A stretch of DNA of 64,000 nt from Trichomonas vaginalis G3 (Eukaryota; Parabasalia; Trichomonadida; Trichomonadidae). The notes under the pieces were generated by a model that was given only the letters and a program-made list of their open reading frames with translations, had not been told where the DNA came from and ran no database searches. Each line of letters begins with the position of its first letter. Position 1 is the first letter of the stretch. Location of the stretch: assembly GCF_026262505.1 (NCBI RefSeq), contig NC_067207.1:17514082-17578081 (forward strand), given 5' to 3'. This document shows, one piece after another, positions 33,254-42,989 of the stretch. A program made the position numbers and the translations under genes.

Positions 33254-33817
33254 ATGTCCGACGTACCACCAACCGAGCCCATTCCCAAACCAGAGGAACC
33301 TAAAGCACCAGCCCCTGCACCTCAGTTCCAGCAAGTACCTCCGATTTACTACCAATTTCCACCTCAAGGTTACTACCCACCACAAGGCTTCCCGAACTAC
33401 CCTCCTCAGCCTATGCCTTACTTCCCCAACCCTTGGATGTTTATGCAAAACCCTGCCCCACAATTCCAATCTCAATCCAAGAGAGACCAAGAGTTCGAGG
33501 AAGGTCTGAACCGCTTACGCAAAGAGTATGCTACTACCCCAATGGAAGAAGACAGGCTCTCACTCTCTTCCCTCAAATCGACCGATTCGACTCGTACCAC
33601 AGATTCGGTTCGTGACCGTGAAGACTACCTCAAGCAGTCTGAGAGACTCTTCATCCTACAACCATTTACAGTTGGAGCTCTCAAGAACATGCGCAATTAC
33701 GAAGGTCAGACACCAGCTGGAGACCGCAAAACAGACGTACTCGCAAGAGCCGTCCAGCTCGTCAAAACAAAGACTGAGATAGTCGACTTCATTCTTGCAG
33801 CTTGCCCATACAAGTAA
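33254..33817 (+). CDS. 187-residue Pro/Tyr-rich protein
   Basis: Begins MSDVPPTEPIPKPEEPKAP. The first 80 residues are Pro/Tyr/Gln-rich (YYQFPPQGYYPPQGFPNY), then comes a charged helical half. Such tails occur in proteins recruited to membranes or virions. No family recognised. The base composition is clearly less AT-rich than the Maverick backbone. Confidence 0.6.
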   Translation: MSDVPPTEPIPKPEEPKAPAPAPQFQQVPPIYYQFPPQGYYPPQGFPNYPPQPMPYFPNPWMFMQNPAPQFQSQSKRDQEFEEGLNRLRKEYATTPMEEDRLSLSSLKSTDSTRTTDSVRDREDYLKQSERLFILQPFTVGALKNMRNYEGQTPAGDRKTDVLARAVQLVKTKTEIVDFILAACPYK

Positions 33818-33846
33818 AAAAAATAAACAATTACGAGTTAAACTTT

Positions 33847-34047
33847 TTATTCTTTCTTTTCTGAGTTGTTTAGAGCTGGTTTCTCTTGTAGAAACCTTTC
33901 GTACTCTTCCATGGTCATGCAATTGCGAATTTGGTACGCAATTCCAGGTTCGTTGTTTTTGAACCTTATGTATGTAACGCTTCCATCCTCCTCAGGGAAG
34001 TAAGCTGCTAACATCTGACCAAGTTTTCTCGGTGACTCGGAGCTCAT
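33847..34047 (-). CDS. 66-residue acidic protein
   Basis: Starts at the ATG at 34047 (MSSESPRKLGQMLAAYFPEE), directly after GTGACATTTTTA. Compact, with a strand-rich middle (SVTYIRFKNNEPGIAYQI). Function unknown. Convergent with the preceding gene. Confidence 0.5.
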   Translation of the reverse strand: MSSESPRKLGQMLAAYFPEEDGSVTYIRFKNNEPGIAYQIRNCMTMEEYERFLQEKPALNNSEKKE

Positions 34048-34069
34048 TAAAAATGTCACTTTTTAAACG

Positions 34070-34282
34070 TTAAGTTTTTAGTCTTATTTTACCCTTGTTT
34101 ACCCTTTGTTTGTCAAGGTAGTATTGGAGTGCAATTTCTCCAAATTCTCTGTGTCGGAGTTCTTCAGCATTTTCCAAGGTGTACCTGGAGAACTCAAAGA
34201 AGTTGTCAAGAAGATACTGCCATGCTGCTCTTCTGAGTTCGTCGGTATTTTGGAAGTGTTGCACCTTCGAGTCTTCGGACAT
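34070..34282 (-). CDS. 70-residue helical protein
   Basis: Begins MSEDSKVQHFQNTDELRRAA after AGTGTCATTTTTTTC. All helical by composition, with a basic end (RVNKGKIRLKT). 22 bases upstream of the next gene on the same strand. Function unknown. Confidence 0.5.
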   Translation of the reverse strand: MSEDSKVQHFQNTDELRRAAWQYLLDNFFEFSRYTLENAEELRHREFGEIALQYYLDKQRVNKGKIRLKT

Positions 34283-34297
34283 GAAAAAAATGACACT

Positions 34298-34371
34298 TTT
34301 TCAGCAAAAATAATGTTTAGGTGAAGAGGTGAGATCTCACCTGTTTTTTCACCTCTTTTTTCACCTCTTGA
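34298..34371 (+). repeat. GGTGA hairpin block, left
   Basis: Palindromic core AGGTGAGATCTCACCT followed by three spaced CACCT repeats and TTGAATTTTCATGAA. The arrangement copies that of the GGGTAGA blocks in the element 1 terminal repeats. Confidence 0.75.
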
Positions 34372-34450
34372 ATTTTCATGAATTTTCCCGAAATAAAAAA
34401 TAAAGTTAGTTTTATTTTATTTATTTTTTTATTTTGTATAAAAAAATAAA

Positions 34451-35385
34451 ATGTCAACAATCGGCACAACAACAATTCAAACAACAGCACCAAACTCTTT
34501 AGTTATGAATCCAACATCTATGTTAGTAGAGATGAAAAGCTTCATTCCTTCTTCATATACTTTCGAAACAGAAATCCAGAAGATAAAGCAAGAACTTTTA
34601 ACATGTAATTTAGACTGTTGTGCGAAAGATGAAGAAAATGAACAGTATCTTTATGAAATGCAGGACATTATTGACCATTTACCCAAATTGCCTGAAATTC
34701 AGCAGCAAAAACTAACTATTCCTGAATTCGATGAAATAGAAGTCAAGCAACTGAACTCAGTAGAAATAAAGAAGTTCATACGGAGGTAAACTATGAGTTT
34801 CTAGGATTTCATTGCAACCATAAAGTTATGGACAAAGATTGCGACATGGTATATAAGAACATCTCTGACATATATAAATCTGGGGAGTTTAAGACCTACG
34901 ACAACTTTGTTTCGTTAGTTGCTGAATGTGTATGGCAGATAAGAGATAAAGATAGAAGAGGCAAAGTATGGAACAAACAAATAAGACCCGCTATGTTTGA
35001 GATGAAGAGAGCAATTGACGCTTTAGTTGTTTTAGCTGGTAAGGTTTCAGAATATAACGCAAAAATGAACCCGCAATGTTCTAAATGTAAAGCAGCAATG
35101 AGGAGATATAACTACTCCGTCAAAGAGATAGAAAGAATGAGAAACGACTATGCAGATTTAAAGAAAGAAGCAGAAAAACCAGCAGAAGATAAAATGGACA
35201 TGTTAGAATTTCTGAACAAAAACTATCCAACAGCAGAAGATTTCCTTCTATCTGACGTCAAGAAGAAATATAAAGAAACCTTCGGTATTGTTAAAACTTT
35301 TGACATACTGACAGAAGAAATAGAAGCTACGAAATTGTTCAGGATTTCAAATATACATCGTACAATTCATGTAAAACGCTTGTGA
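34451..35385 (+). pseudogene. cassette gene, unrecognised, fossil
   Basis: Two open stretches of 112 and about 185 codons, with about one break. Starts MSTIGTTTIQTTAPNSLVMN after a TTTTTTATTTTGTATAAAA region. The second part is helical and charged with a CSKCKAAMRR motif, which could be half of a zinc site. No family recognised. Confidence 0.5.
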
Positions 35386-35390
35386 AAAAA

Positions 35391-35462
35391 CAGGTGAAAA
35401 AACAGGTGAGAAAACGGGTGAGATCTCACCTCTTCACCTAAACATTATTTTTGCTGAAAAAT
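35391..35462 (-). repeat. GGTGA hairpin block, right
   Basis: Inverted partner of 34298-34371. A third copy of the block is at 52268-52325. Confidence 0.75.
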
Positions 35463-35466
35463 GACC

Positions 35467-35545
35467 AAATTTCATGAATTTCCTCATATGCTTGCTTCCC
35501 TCGGAAAACCGAGAGAAGAGATTCCGTATGAAAACAGTGAAGAAC
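35467..35545 (+). pseudogene. KilA-N gene fragment
   Basis: Reads FPHMLASLGKPREE, which matches FPHMFATLGKPREE in the gene at 41458. Only this piece is recognisable here. It occupies the place where element 1 carries its KilA-N remnant, next to the ATPase. Confidence 0.65.
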
Positions 35546-35648
35546 AGCGAGTACGTAAAAAAACGTAGTCGCCTAAAACTCATGAAAATCATGAAAAATA
35601 ACAGAGTATTTTGACAACTTTTTCTATTAAACCGTTTTGACATTTCTC

Positions 35649-35828
35649 ATGAGTGAGTATAGTTCTGCCGAACCATTGGAAGAGAAGAAGTACCCTTGCT
35701 GGCAAAAGACAAAAATAGTTGCCTTAGTTGTCATTGCAACTGTACTCGTAATTGAATTCATTGTACTTCTCTTCACGTACATAAAACTCAGCAATGGTAT
35801 TTGCTTTAAGAAGCTACCATCTTACTAA
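35649..35828 (+). CDS. 59-residue single-span membrane protein
   Basis: Begins at the ATG at 35649 (MSEYSSAEPLEEKKYPCWQK) after GACATTTCTC. One strong hydrophobic helix (IVALVVIATVLVIEFIVLL) and a short basic tail. Convergent with the ATPase gene, 19 bases apart. Probably membrane-inserted; role unknown. Confidence 0.6.
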   Translation: MSEYSSAEPLEEKKYPCWQKTKIVALVVIATVLVIEFIVLLFTYIKLSNGICFKKLPSY

Positions 35829-35847
35829 GACTAAACACTTAGATTTT

Positions 35848-36723
35848 TCAAGCTTGACTTTTTACAATTTGAACTTTGTTTGCGTAGATATGAATTCTGA
35901 AAGAAGTATGAGGGTCTTGTATGACTTTGTACTTCTCCCATAGTTCATGTCTGTCAAACTTACCTGCCATGGACTCTTTCATAAGTTCCATGAAATCGTC
36001 TTCGGACAATCCGGGGAAAAGTATAATGTCAGTAAGTATTCTCTTTACATCCTTACTTAAACTCTTTGCTGTCTGTACACATATTACGACTGAGATGTTA
36101 AAGTGTCTGAGCTTCTTAAGAATTCGACACATATCTTGTTCTCTGTTCTTTAACAAAGGATGAGAAGCAAAGTCATCTAAGATAAGAAGACATCTATGAG
36201 GGTAAGTCTTCCAATCGTAAGATTGCAATTTCTTCGAAATGTATTCTATCTCTTTCTGTTTGTTTCTGAAGTGTTTCTTCTCTAATATTCTCTGCATTTC
36301 CTCATTTGGGTCTTTAAACTTAGAATTTATATACTCATTTATAGCATTATACTTCAAAACTCTTCTTTGGTACTTCTTTATCCAATCCAACAACTCAGAG
36401 TCTTTTATACATACTAACTTAGACTTCTTTATAATATCTTTGAACGAATTGACGGTTTGGTCAAATTGACCAGAAGTACTACAAATAACAACTAACTCAT
36501 AGAATGGGTTCTTCTCATCTAGTTCTTGTTGTTGTGCAGCCATTTTAAGATAAGTGAAAGTCTTACCCGACCCAGGTGGTGCAATTAGACCTGTTATACC
36601 ATTCTGAGCAAATAAGAACTTGTCATGTATAGGCTTTATCTGAGCATTTTCTAACTTCCTCTTGTTCTTGTTTAAAACATTCTCAAATTTCTTGTCAATG
36701 TCAGCAAACTTTTTTTCTAACAT
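35848..36723 (-). CDS. genome-packaging ATPase (A32/FtsK-like), looks whole
   Basis: 291 codons from the ATG at 36723, chosen because the AT-rich start motif (TTTTTCTAAAAATATG) lies directly before it, although the frame is open further upstream. Walker A APPGSGKT at about residues 48-55 and Walker B CLLILDDF at about 178-185, then a sensor-like VVICVQTAKS. This fits the poxvirus A32-type packaging ATPases found in Polintons, which drive DNA into the capsid. Counterpart at 12081-12985. Confidence 0.85.
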   Translation of the reverse strand: MLEKKFADIDKKFENVLNKNKRKLENAQIKPIHDKFLFAQNGITGLIAPPGSGKTFTYLKMAAQQQELDEKNPFYELVVICSTSGQFDQTVNSFKDIIKKSKLVCIKDSELLDWIKKYQRRVLKYNAINEYINSKFKDPNEEMQRILEKKHFRNKQKEIEYISKKLQSYDWKTYPHRCLLILDDFASHPLLKNREQDMCRILKKLRHFNISVVICVQTAKSLSKDVKRILTDIILFPGLSEDDFMELMKESMAGKFDRHELWEKYKVIQDPHTSFRIHIYANKVQIVKSQA

Positions 36724-36759
36724 ATTTTTAGAAAAATTAAAATTTTTATCTTTTAGAAA
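36724..36759. promoter_or_regulatory. 36-bp bidirectional start region
   Basis: Lies between the divergent ATPase and charged-protein starts and is almost pure A/T. Read to the right it is TTTTTATCTTTTAGAAAATG, read to the left TTTTTCTAAAAATATG, both versions of the element-wide start motif. Confidence 0.55.
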
Positions 36760-37221
36760 ATGTCTAGCGATTTCGCTATCTATATTCGAGACAAGCTTTT
36801 CGACAGCAAAACATCTGTCGACCATAAAATCTTACATAGTGTAAACAAGAAAGGTGAATTTGTTCTAAAGTTCTGTTTCTGGGAATATGACAAGAACCAT
36901 AAAACATTAAGCAGAGCAGTCTTAAAATTTGTCAATGACAGACTTGTTGACAGAGATGACGCCTCTTGGAAAGATGAAGTCCAACAAAACTTCTTAGAAT
37001 GCAAAGAAGACACATGCGCTGTTCTTGAAGATGAAATAGAAAACAGAATAGAAGAGCTATTAAAGGACAAAGAACTTTTACATAAATATGGTTCGGAGAA
37101 ATTTGACATAACTCCACCAGAGAAGAAGAAGAGAGAAAAGAAAGAAAAGAAAGAAAAGAAAGTAGAAGAAGAGAAGAAAGAACCTGAACCAGTTCCAGAG
37201 AAAAAGAAATTTGACATGTAA
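36760..37221 (+). CDS. 153-residue charged protein, looks whole
   Basis: Begins MSSDFAIYIRDKLFDSKTSV. An ordered N-terminal 115 residues (FCFWEYDKNHKTL) are followed by a Lys/Glu-rich tail (KKKREKKEKKEKKVEEEKK). It shares a divergent start with the ATPase and converges on the helicase. Counterpart at 11596-12044. The tail suggests nucleic-acid or protein contacts; function unknown. Confidence 0.6.
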   Translation: MSSDFAIYIRDKLFDSKTSVDHKILHSVNKKGEFVLKFCFWEYDKNHKTLSRAVLKFVNDRLVDRDDASWKDEVQQNFLECKEDTCAVLEDEIENRIEELLKDKELLHKYGSEKFDITPPEKKKREKKEKKEKKVEEEKKEPEPVPEKKKFDM

Positions 37222-37237
37222 AAATAAAATTTTATTT

Positions 37238-38918
37238 TTAGAACATTTCTGGGTCAATGTCAATGTTCTCTTCCTCTTTGGGCAAACACTGGCTTAGACT
37301 CTAAAATCTTTTTACCCAATTTACCTTGAACTTCAACTATCTTAGACTCATAATATTCATAGTCGTCTGCTTTCTTTGGTTCATAAGGTATAACAAGTTT
37401 GTATGCTTTACCTTCTTCGAGTTTTGAGAACTTTCTGTCAAAATTTTCTTTGACTGTCAACAACCTTCTATGTCTAAGTCTTCAAAAGTTGCACCACTTT
37501 TTCTAACAACAGCAAACTTAACTGGGCAATGTTCCAAATTTTGTCAAATGTAGACTTTTCAAAATTGTAGAAGTAAACATTCAAATATGCGAATGGAGCT
37601 AACTTATCTTTGACTTCTGTCATGTACTTATTTACTGAGATGAATTTGCCATCTTTTCTATCGGATAAAAAAAATTTTTTTTTAAATTTACTCAGAAAAA
37701 TTTTTCTTTGTATATACACCATTCTGAACATCTAAAAGACTTTTGACATTTGCCAAGAATGTTCGTTTAGAAGCTGCCATATAACCATATTCTTGACAAT
37801 ATTGTTTATACGAATCGTACAATGACCTTTCATCTAAACACTCAAAGTCAGTTTCATCTATGAACAGTTCATATACACTCTTGTTTGCTTCTAACAATGT
37901 TTGTCTCTCTTCGGTATGTGGAATTTGTCTTGGATTGAACTTGAAATATCTAATGTCAAAATATGAGAACAAGTGGTTGTAAAAGTCAGATGTCAAAGTT
38001 TCTGCTAAGTCGTCAAAATATTCTGTATCTTGCATATGAGAATCTGACGTTCTGACAACTACATATCTTCTGTCAGAACTTTCTAACTTCATCGGAACAC
38101 ATTGTTTGAAACCATAATGAAGTTTGCAACATTTTCACAAACTCTTTGGTCTTTATACTTTCTTTCAACAACTCCAACTTTGTCTGTTATAAGACTCTTC
38201 AAAGCATCTGAGTTCAAAACTTTTGTTGTATCTATACTTTGAAGTTCATTGCAAACTATAAGTTTCATATTCTCTATTGAGGAGTTAAACTTGCCACAGA
38301 TGTTTTCTAAGTTTGTCATATTAGGTTCGAATAACCTTCTAACAGTTTGCATAAGACATCTGTAAAGAATGTGTTCTTACCAGTTCCTTGTTTTCCAATT
38401 ATAATGAGAGCAGTTTCATTTTTAGCACTTGGATGTTGTAAGATGTTTGCAAACCAACATAAGATATACTCATAGACTCTTTCGTTTCCATTGCATATAA
38501 TTTCTTTGACATGGTCTAACCAAGCTTCTATAATATTTTCTTTCCATTCTACTTGTTCGTATTTATATCCAGTGAAGATAGAATAGAAGTTTGGAGAAGG
38601 TGTATAGAACTTTATACCTCGAACTGAAAAATCTTCTAACTTTGACAATAAGATATCCCAAGCATCTAACATCTTCATGCCAACTTGTACGACTTTTATT
38701 TTCTTAAGTTTCTGTCTACATTCTTGTTCAGACACTATTGTCGCTTTAGGTTTGTTAAAGACAACATCCCATTCTTTCATGACATAACATTCTGGGGCAG
38801 AGTCGACATAAATGACTAAACGTTTCAAATTCTCGACTGCTTTGTTATAGTCTCGAAATGGACACATATTTCTGAATGCTTGGAAGTCATAAAAATCTGA
38901 AACATCTATTCTGTACAT
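37238..38918 (-). pseudogene. superfamily-3-like helicase, fossil
   Basis: About 550 codons with about four breaks. It shows IIIGKQGTGKNTFFTDVLCK (P-loop), downstream helicase-like segments and a C-terminal domain. Start follows TTTTTATTTTTATAAAAATG... on the minus strand, identical in layout to 9906. In related viruses this helicase unwinds DNA at the start of replication. Confidence 0.75.
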
Positions 38919-38948
38919 TTTTATAAAAATAAAAAAAAATATTTTTTT

Positions 38949-39743
38949 TTATTCTTGACTTTGTTGTTCCATTTGTTGCATTTGTTGTTCTTGAGCTATT
39001 TGTTGTTGAAGTTGTTCTTGTAATACAATACTTTCACCAGTTGCATCTTCCAATTCGAAACTTTCTGCCGTCATTGACAAATACATAGGACATAAAAGTT
39101 TTACAGGAACAAAGTTTGCGTCAACTAATGTCAACGTTATACTTGCCAAAGTGTTTGAGTTCACTAAGGTTGAAAATTCTGCATTCGAATGAACAATAGG
39201 CAAACCAGCAGAGAAAGTATTGTTTATACGCATAAGTATCTTTTGGTCATAATAGTTTCTGTCGACATTCGAATAACACTTTGAACCTAAGTTTGAAACA
39301 ATATATAAATAGGTGTACTTAAAGTCAATGGAACAGACACCTTGTATGACACCTTTTCCTGTTATAGGAAACTGTTGGTAGTAAAAACCAGAAATAAGTT
39401 TTGTATTATAGCTCATATCGTTTATAGTAAACTCAGTCGGACATCCAAACATAATGAAACCTGCTCTAGTTGCAGCACATGTTACACCCGTCCTTAAAGT
39501 ATTAAATAAGTCAACAAAACCTGTTGGTGGTATATCTGAGTAAGTATCTTCAAAGGAGTATTTTTTACCATTCACAACAATAAAGTCTTCTGGTGTCAAA
39601 AGAGCAAAACAGGCTTTAGTCGTCATTGTGTTTAAAGTTAGTTTACAATATCGTCCTTGAGGACTTTGTAAGTTTGTTGTTATAGAATTATATGACTCAG
39701 GGTTTTTAGTCGTAATAGTATAAACCATTATATCTTCTGCCAT
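38949..39743 (-). CDS. minor capsid (penton-like) protein, looks whole
   Basis: 264 codons. Begins MAEDIMVYTITTKNPESYNS; strand-rich through residue 230 or so, as expected for a single jelly roll, with a Gln-rich tail (LQEQLQQQIAQEQQMQQ). Length, fold-like composition and place next to the capsid gene cluster fit the Polinton penton. No direct family motif is recognised, so the call rests on context. Confidence 0.55.
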   Translation of the reverse strand: MAEDIMVYTITTKNPESYNSITTNLQSPQGRYCKLTLNTMTTKACFALLTPEDFIVVNGKKYSFEDTYSDIPPTGFVDLFNTLRTGVTCAATRAGFIMFGCPTEFTINDMSYNTKLISGFYYQQFPITGKGVIQGVCSIDFKYTYLYIVSNLGSKCYSNVDRNYYDQKILMRINNTFSAGLPIVHSNAEFSTLVNSNTLASITLTLVDANFVPVKLLCPMYLSMTAESFELEDATGESIVLQEQLQQQIAQEQQMQQMEQQSQE

Positions 39744-39752
39744 TATATATAT

Positions 39753-39983
39753 TTAAAAGTTTTTCTGAAAGTGGAGAAGAACTTCATCTAAACTTTCACA
39801 TGGCGTTTCTTGAAGTTCTCTGTCTAAGAAGTTCAAATATTTTGTAAAGACATAGAACTTTCCTTTGTCTACACGAACAAACAAAACAGGGTCTTTCATA
39901 TCGTTCAAAAGTGTGTAAAGTCCTTTACATGAAATAAAGTCTATATTATTTTTCTTCAAACATCTTTCAAGAAGTTTTGACAT
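39753..39983 (-). CDS. 76-residue protein, function unknown
   Basis: Begins MSKLLERCLKKNNIDFISCK; mixed helix and strand (DPVLFVRVDKGKFYVF). Sits between the penton-like gene and its upstream neighbour, 9 bases from the former and 4 from the latter. Not seen in element 1. Confidence 0.55.
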   Translation of the reverse strand: MSKLLERCLKKNNIDFISCKGLYTLLNDMKDPVLFVRVDKGKFYVFTKYLNFLDRELQETPCESLDEVLLHFQKNF

Positions 39984-39987
39984 TTAC

Positions 39988-40569
39988 TTAGCAAATAAAT
40001 TTTAATGAAATGTTGTGGTCGTCAAATATTTTTATGACGTCTGGGAAACTATACTTTAAGTTCAACGTTTCACCTCCTTTCATAACGTATATCTTGTCAA
40101 TGACATTATATGAAACACCACAGCAACTAATGTCGGGTTCTATTTCTTTGATGTTTATATCGTCTGCCTCTGTCAAAAGTTTCAATAGTTCTTTCAAGAC
40201 TTCATGAGGTGCAATGACATATGAGTTCACTTTTACAGGGTTGTGTTCGACCAAGTTTAACATTATACTTAAAGCTTGACAAATCTTCTCCTGAGTTTTG
40301 AAGTTTGTCTTTCAGTTGTTGGTAGTCGTTTCGAATATCTGCAACAGAACTTAAGTCTCTGCTAACTTCAGGATATGTTGGTTGTTCTTTTACAGGAACA
40401 ATTGTTATACCATCTTCGTCTTCGTATGGTTTCCCCACTTCAACATCTCTGTCTTTGACATTGACAACAACACTTTGACTGTTTGTTTGAGTTGGTGAAT
40501 TTAACTTCACATCTGCCACCGCCATTAAACCTTTTGAAACACTCCGCTTCTATTTTTCGGAAATGACAT
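39988..40569 (-). pseudogene. small acidic virion-candidate protein, fossil
   Basis: Counterpart of 8491-9067, with about two breaks. C-terminal part IAPHEVLKELLKLLTEADD and GVSYNVIDKIYVMKGGE are clear. Shares an 18-base divergent start region with the gene at 40588. Confidence 0.5.
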
Positions 40570-40587
40570 TTTACTTAGAATAAAAAG

Positions 40588-40880
40588 ATGGACGTATTCG
40601 AGTATCTCTTCGAATTGAAGCAGAACAAAGTTTACACACACAAACAATACAAATACATTGACAGAATAGTTCTTTATACAAACAATGGTAAATGTTATAG
40701 AATAGCAATATTTTGCTGAACCAAAATATTTTCCATAAAGCAAAGAAAGTTGGTATAACTGAAATGGTGAAAGTTCTTGACGTTGACAAAAAATATAAAC
40801 AACAAAACTTACAGATATTTCTAAAGGTAAGTTTATCTTACAATATTATGTCAAAACTGGCGTACTGTCAATATTTGACG
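40588..40880 (+). pseudogene. counterpart of the 68-residue protein, fossil
   Basis: Begins MDVFEYLFELKQNKVYTHKQ like 8266-8472, with about one break. The 3' limit is uncertain. Function unknown. Confidence 0.45.
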
Positions 40881-40903
40881 GAGAGAAGTCAGTTCAAGAA
40901 CAA

Positions 40904-41357
40904 CTTACTGACCTGCTGCCAAAATCTGCTCGATGGAAGCTGTCGTTATGCCAATCTGAGGAGCCCCAGCAGGTTTCATCGAACGAATCTTCAAAAGAGC
41001 ATCTTCCGTGAAAAGTGCTATTGGTTTTGTAAACTTCTTTGCTCTCAGTTCATCTGGACCGTCTCTGTCACCAGTATATTGTATTTGTACAGTACCAACA
41101 GTTTGAAATACCACCCATAAAGTCTTCTGAGTCAGCAAATGGAATGCCAAGCCAAAAGTTTGAACGGTCTCCATTTGTATATTGAGTTTTTTTGACCTCC
41201 TGTATGAGTCCATACTTTCACATATGGCATAATAGAACTTTGCATTTCAGGGTTAATGGTTGTTGTGAAGTTGTTGTTAAAGTTCATAGCATCTAATGTC
41301 AAGTTGTATGACCTCATATCTTCAACTGTAGAATATTCTTCTCTTGGATAATATTTG
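40904..41357 (-). pseudogene. major capsid protein, C-terminal part, fossil
   Basis: Matches the 3' part of the element 1 capsid remnant: YSTVEDMRSYNLTLDAMNF, then TVGTVQIQYTGDRDGPDEL and IRSMKPAGAPQIG. About two breaks. The upstream part is lost in the N gap. Confidence 0.6.
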
Positions 41358-41457
41358 NNNNNNNNNNNNNNNNNNNNNNNNNNNNNNNNNNNNNNNNNNN
41401 NNNNNNNNNNNNNNNNNNNNNNNNNNNNNNNNNNNNNNNNNNNNNNNNNNNNNNNNN
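41358..41457. other. assembly gap, 100 N
   Basis: A 100-N run, commonly a placeholder for a gap of unknown size. It separates element 1-type sequence on the left from a different Maverick lineage on the right. Confidence 0.99.
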
Positions 41458-42150
41458 ACAAAACAAGCATATCATTGGTTTGAAAACCAACAGACAAAAG
41501 AACTTTTAGAAGAATTTCCTCATATGTTTGCTACCCTCGGAAAACCGAGGGAAGAGATTCTGTACGAAAATCGCAAGAATTTGGCACCTGGTTTGAGAGG
41601 TTATTATGTTCATAGACTTTTAGTAAATGCTGTAGCAATGTGGGCTTCACCTCGTTATGCTTGTTATATTTTCATGATGTTAGATGAACTATATAAAGCA
41701 GAACGTGAAGAGATGGAAAAGAAACTTCAAGCAAAAGATGAAGTCATTGAATCCAAAGACAAAAGCATACAGAAAAGAATACCACGTTCAGTACCAAAAG
41801 GAAAGGAAAAAAGCTATAAGTATATGATATATACTGAAGAGATGGAGAAGAAAGAAGAAGATAAAGATATGGTTATGTTGCATTTAGTCAGAAGAAACAA
41901 CAAGAGCTTTTATGACCTCGCTCAAATATATAAAATCTGACAGAAAACTGGTTCTATCGTGAAAACTTACCGATTTCAATGACACCGAATGAGCAAATAA
42001 AGGAAATTGTCAAAAATACTCTTCCTCAAACACACTATGACATCAAAGGTTGCACAATACTTACATTCAAAGAAGACTTACCATTACTGAAAGAAAAGAT
42101 AACAGAATATTTCGATAACTTCAAAGAGGAAGAATTAAAAAAATCTAAGC
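41458..42150 (+). pseudogene. KilA-N domain protein, 5' end in the gap
   Basis: KilA-N hallmark GYYVHRLLVNAVAMWASPRY, then a coiled coil rich in Glu/Lys, then a domain LVRRNNKSFYDLAQIYK that recurs in element 1 (12987-13600). About one break. KilA-N proteins bind DNA and are typical of phages and large DNA viruses. Confidence 0.75.
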
Positions 42151-42192
42151 TAATTTTTTTTTTTTATAAAATTTTATCTCATATGAAAGAAC

Positions 42193-42360
42193 ATGAATTT
42201 AGAATATTCGGAACTCATGACAGAAGAAGAGAACGAACAACATGTAAAAGATTATGCAAAATTTTTGAAGACATACAAAGCATTTAAACAATATCTAAAT
42301 GCTTCTAAAGATTATGCAAAATTTCTGAAGGTATATAAAGCTTATGAAAAAAGCGTATGA
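42193..42360 (+). CDS. 55-residue protein with a duplicated segment
   Basis: Begins MNLEYSELMTEEENEQHVKD. KDYAKFLKTYKAF and KDYAKFLKVYKAY are tandem copies. Upstream is TTTTTTATAAAATTTTATCTC. All helical, function unknown. Confidence 0.5.
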   Translation: MNLEYSELMTEEENEQHVKDYAKFLKTYKAFKQYLNASKDYAKFLKVYKAYEKSV

Positions 42361-42423
42361 AAATTTATACATTGGGGAATTGTTGTAAAATATCGATATG
42401 AAGACTAACCAAAATATATTTTG

Positions 42424-42895
42424 CTTAAATAGCTTCAGGGTCAATTTCTTCAACCATTTCACTTCCTTCGTCAATGTCAATAGAAGCTTCTTCAACCTTT
42501 GGTAAGAATTTCTGTATAACATCTTTGTTCGTTATTGTCTTCAGAGATGAAGGATAATATTTCACATTTGTTTCACCCTTTTATATTCTTTCTGTTCGGA
42601 AGATTCATAGTAATACTGAAGAAGTCAATGTTGGAGTTCTTTATAATAGTATAATGAGTATCTTTGACATTCACGAAGAAACTCTTTTGTTTCAAAACTA
42701 CTGCTAATTCTTGTGAAGTATAACGTTTGCGGTCAATGACGATAGCTAATGGTCTGACATACTGACCAAACTTAGATTCTTTCACAAACTTCTTGTTAAA
42801 GATAACATTAACGTTTGAAGCACCAATTGAACTCATTCTTGATGGCAGTAGCGAGAGCATTGGTATGAAAAGAACTTGCAATCTTGCATGTGTTT
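42424..42895 (-). pseudogene. unrecognised element protein, fossil
   Basis: Reads IGASNVNVIFNKKFVKESKF and VRPLAIVIDRKRYTSQELAV, with an acidic end (EVEEIDPEAI region). About two breaks. Function unknown. Confidence 0.4.
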
Positions 42896-42989
42896 CATTA
42901 AAATAAAAATATTAAATTATTTTGAAAAATAACTTAAAAAAAATCTAATCTAATTTTTTCTAAGAAATTTTTTTTATTTCCTACTAAAG

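Larger units (their letters stand above)
34298..35462. mobile_element. 1.16-kb gene cassette bounded by inverted GGTGA hairpin blocks
   Basis: The outer 45 bases (34298-34342 and 35418-35462) are an exact or near-exact inverted pair containing CAGCAAAAATAATGTTTAGG and the palindrome AGGTGAGATCTCACC. Iterated CACCTNTTTTTT spacers follow inward. Between them is one gene region (34451-35385). The right edge abuts a KilA-N gene fragment, as if the cassette had entered or recombined into that gene. No target duplication was identified. Confidence 0.55.

Noticed and set aside
33051-33272. Upstream extension of the 32670 gene
   Set aside because: The frame stays open only because it crosses the repeated palindromes; the ATG at 33050 fits the layout better.
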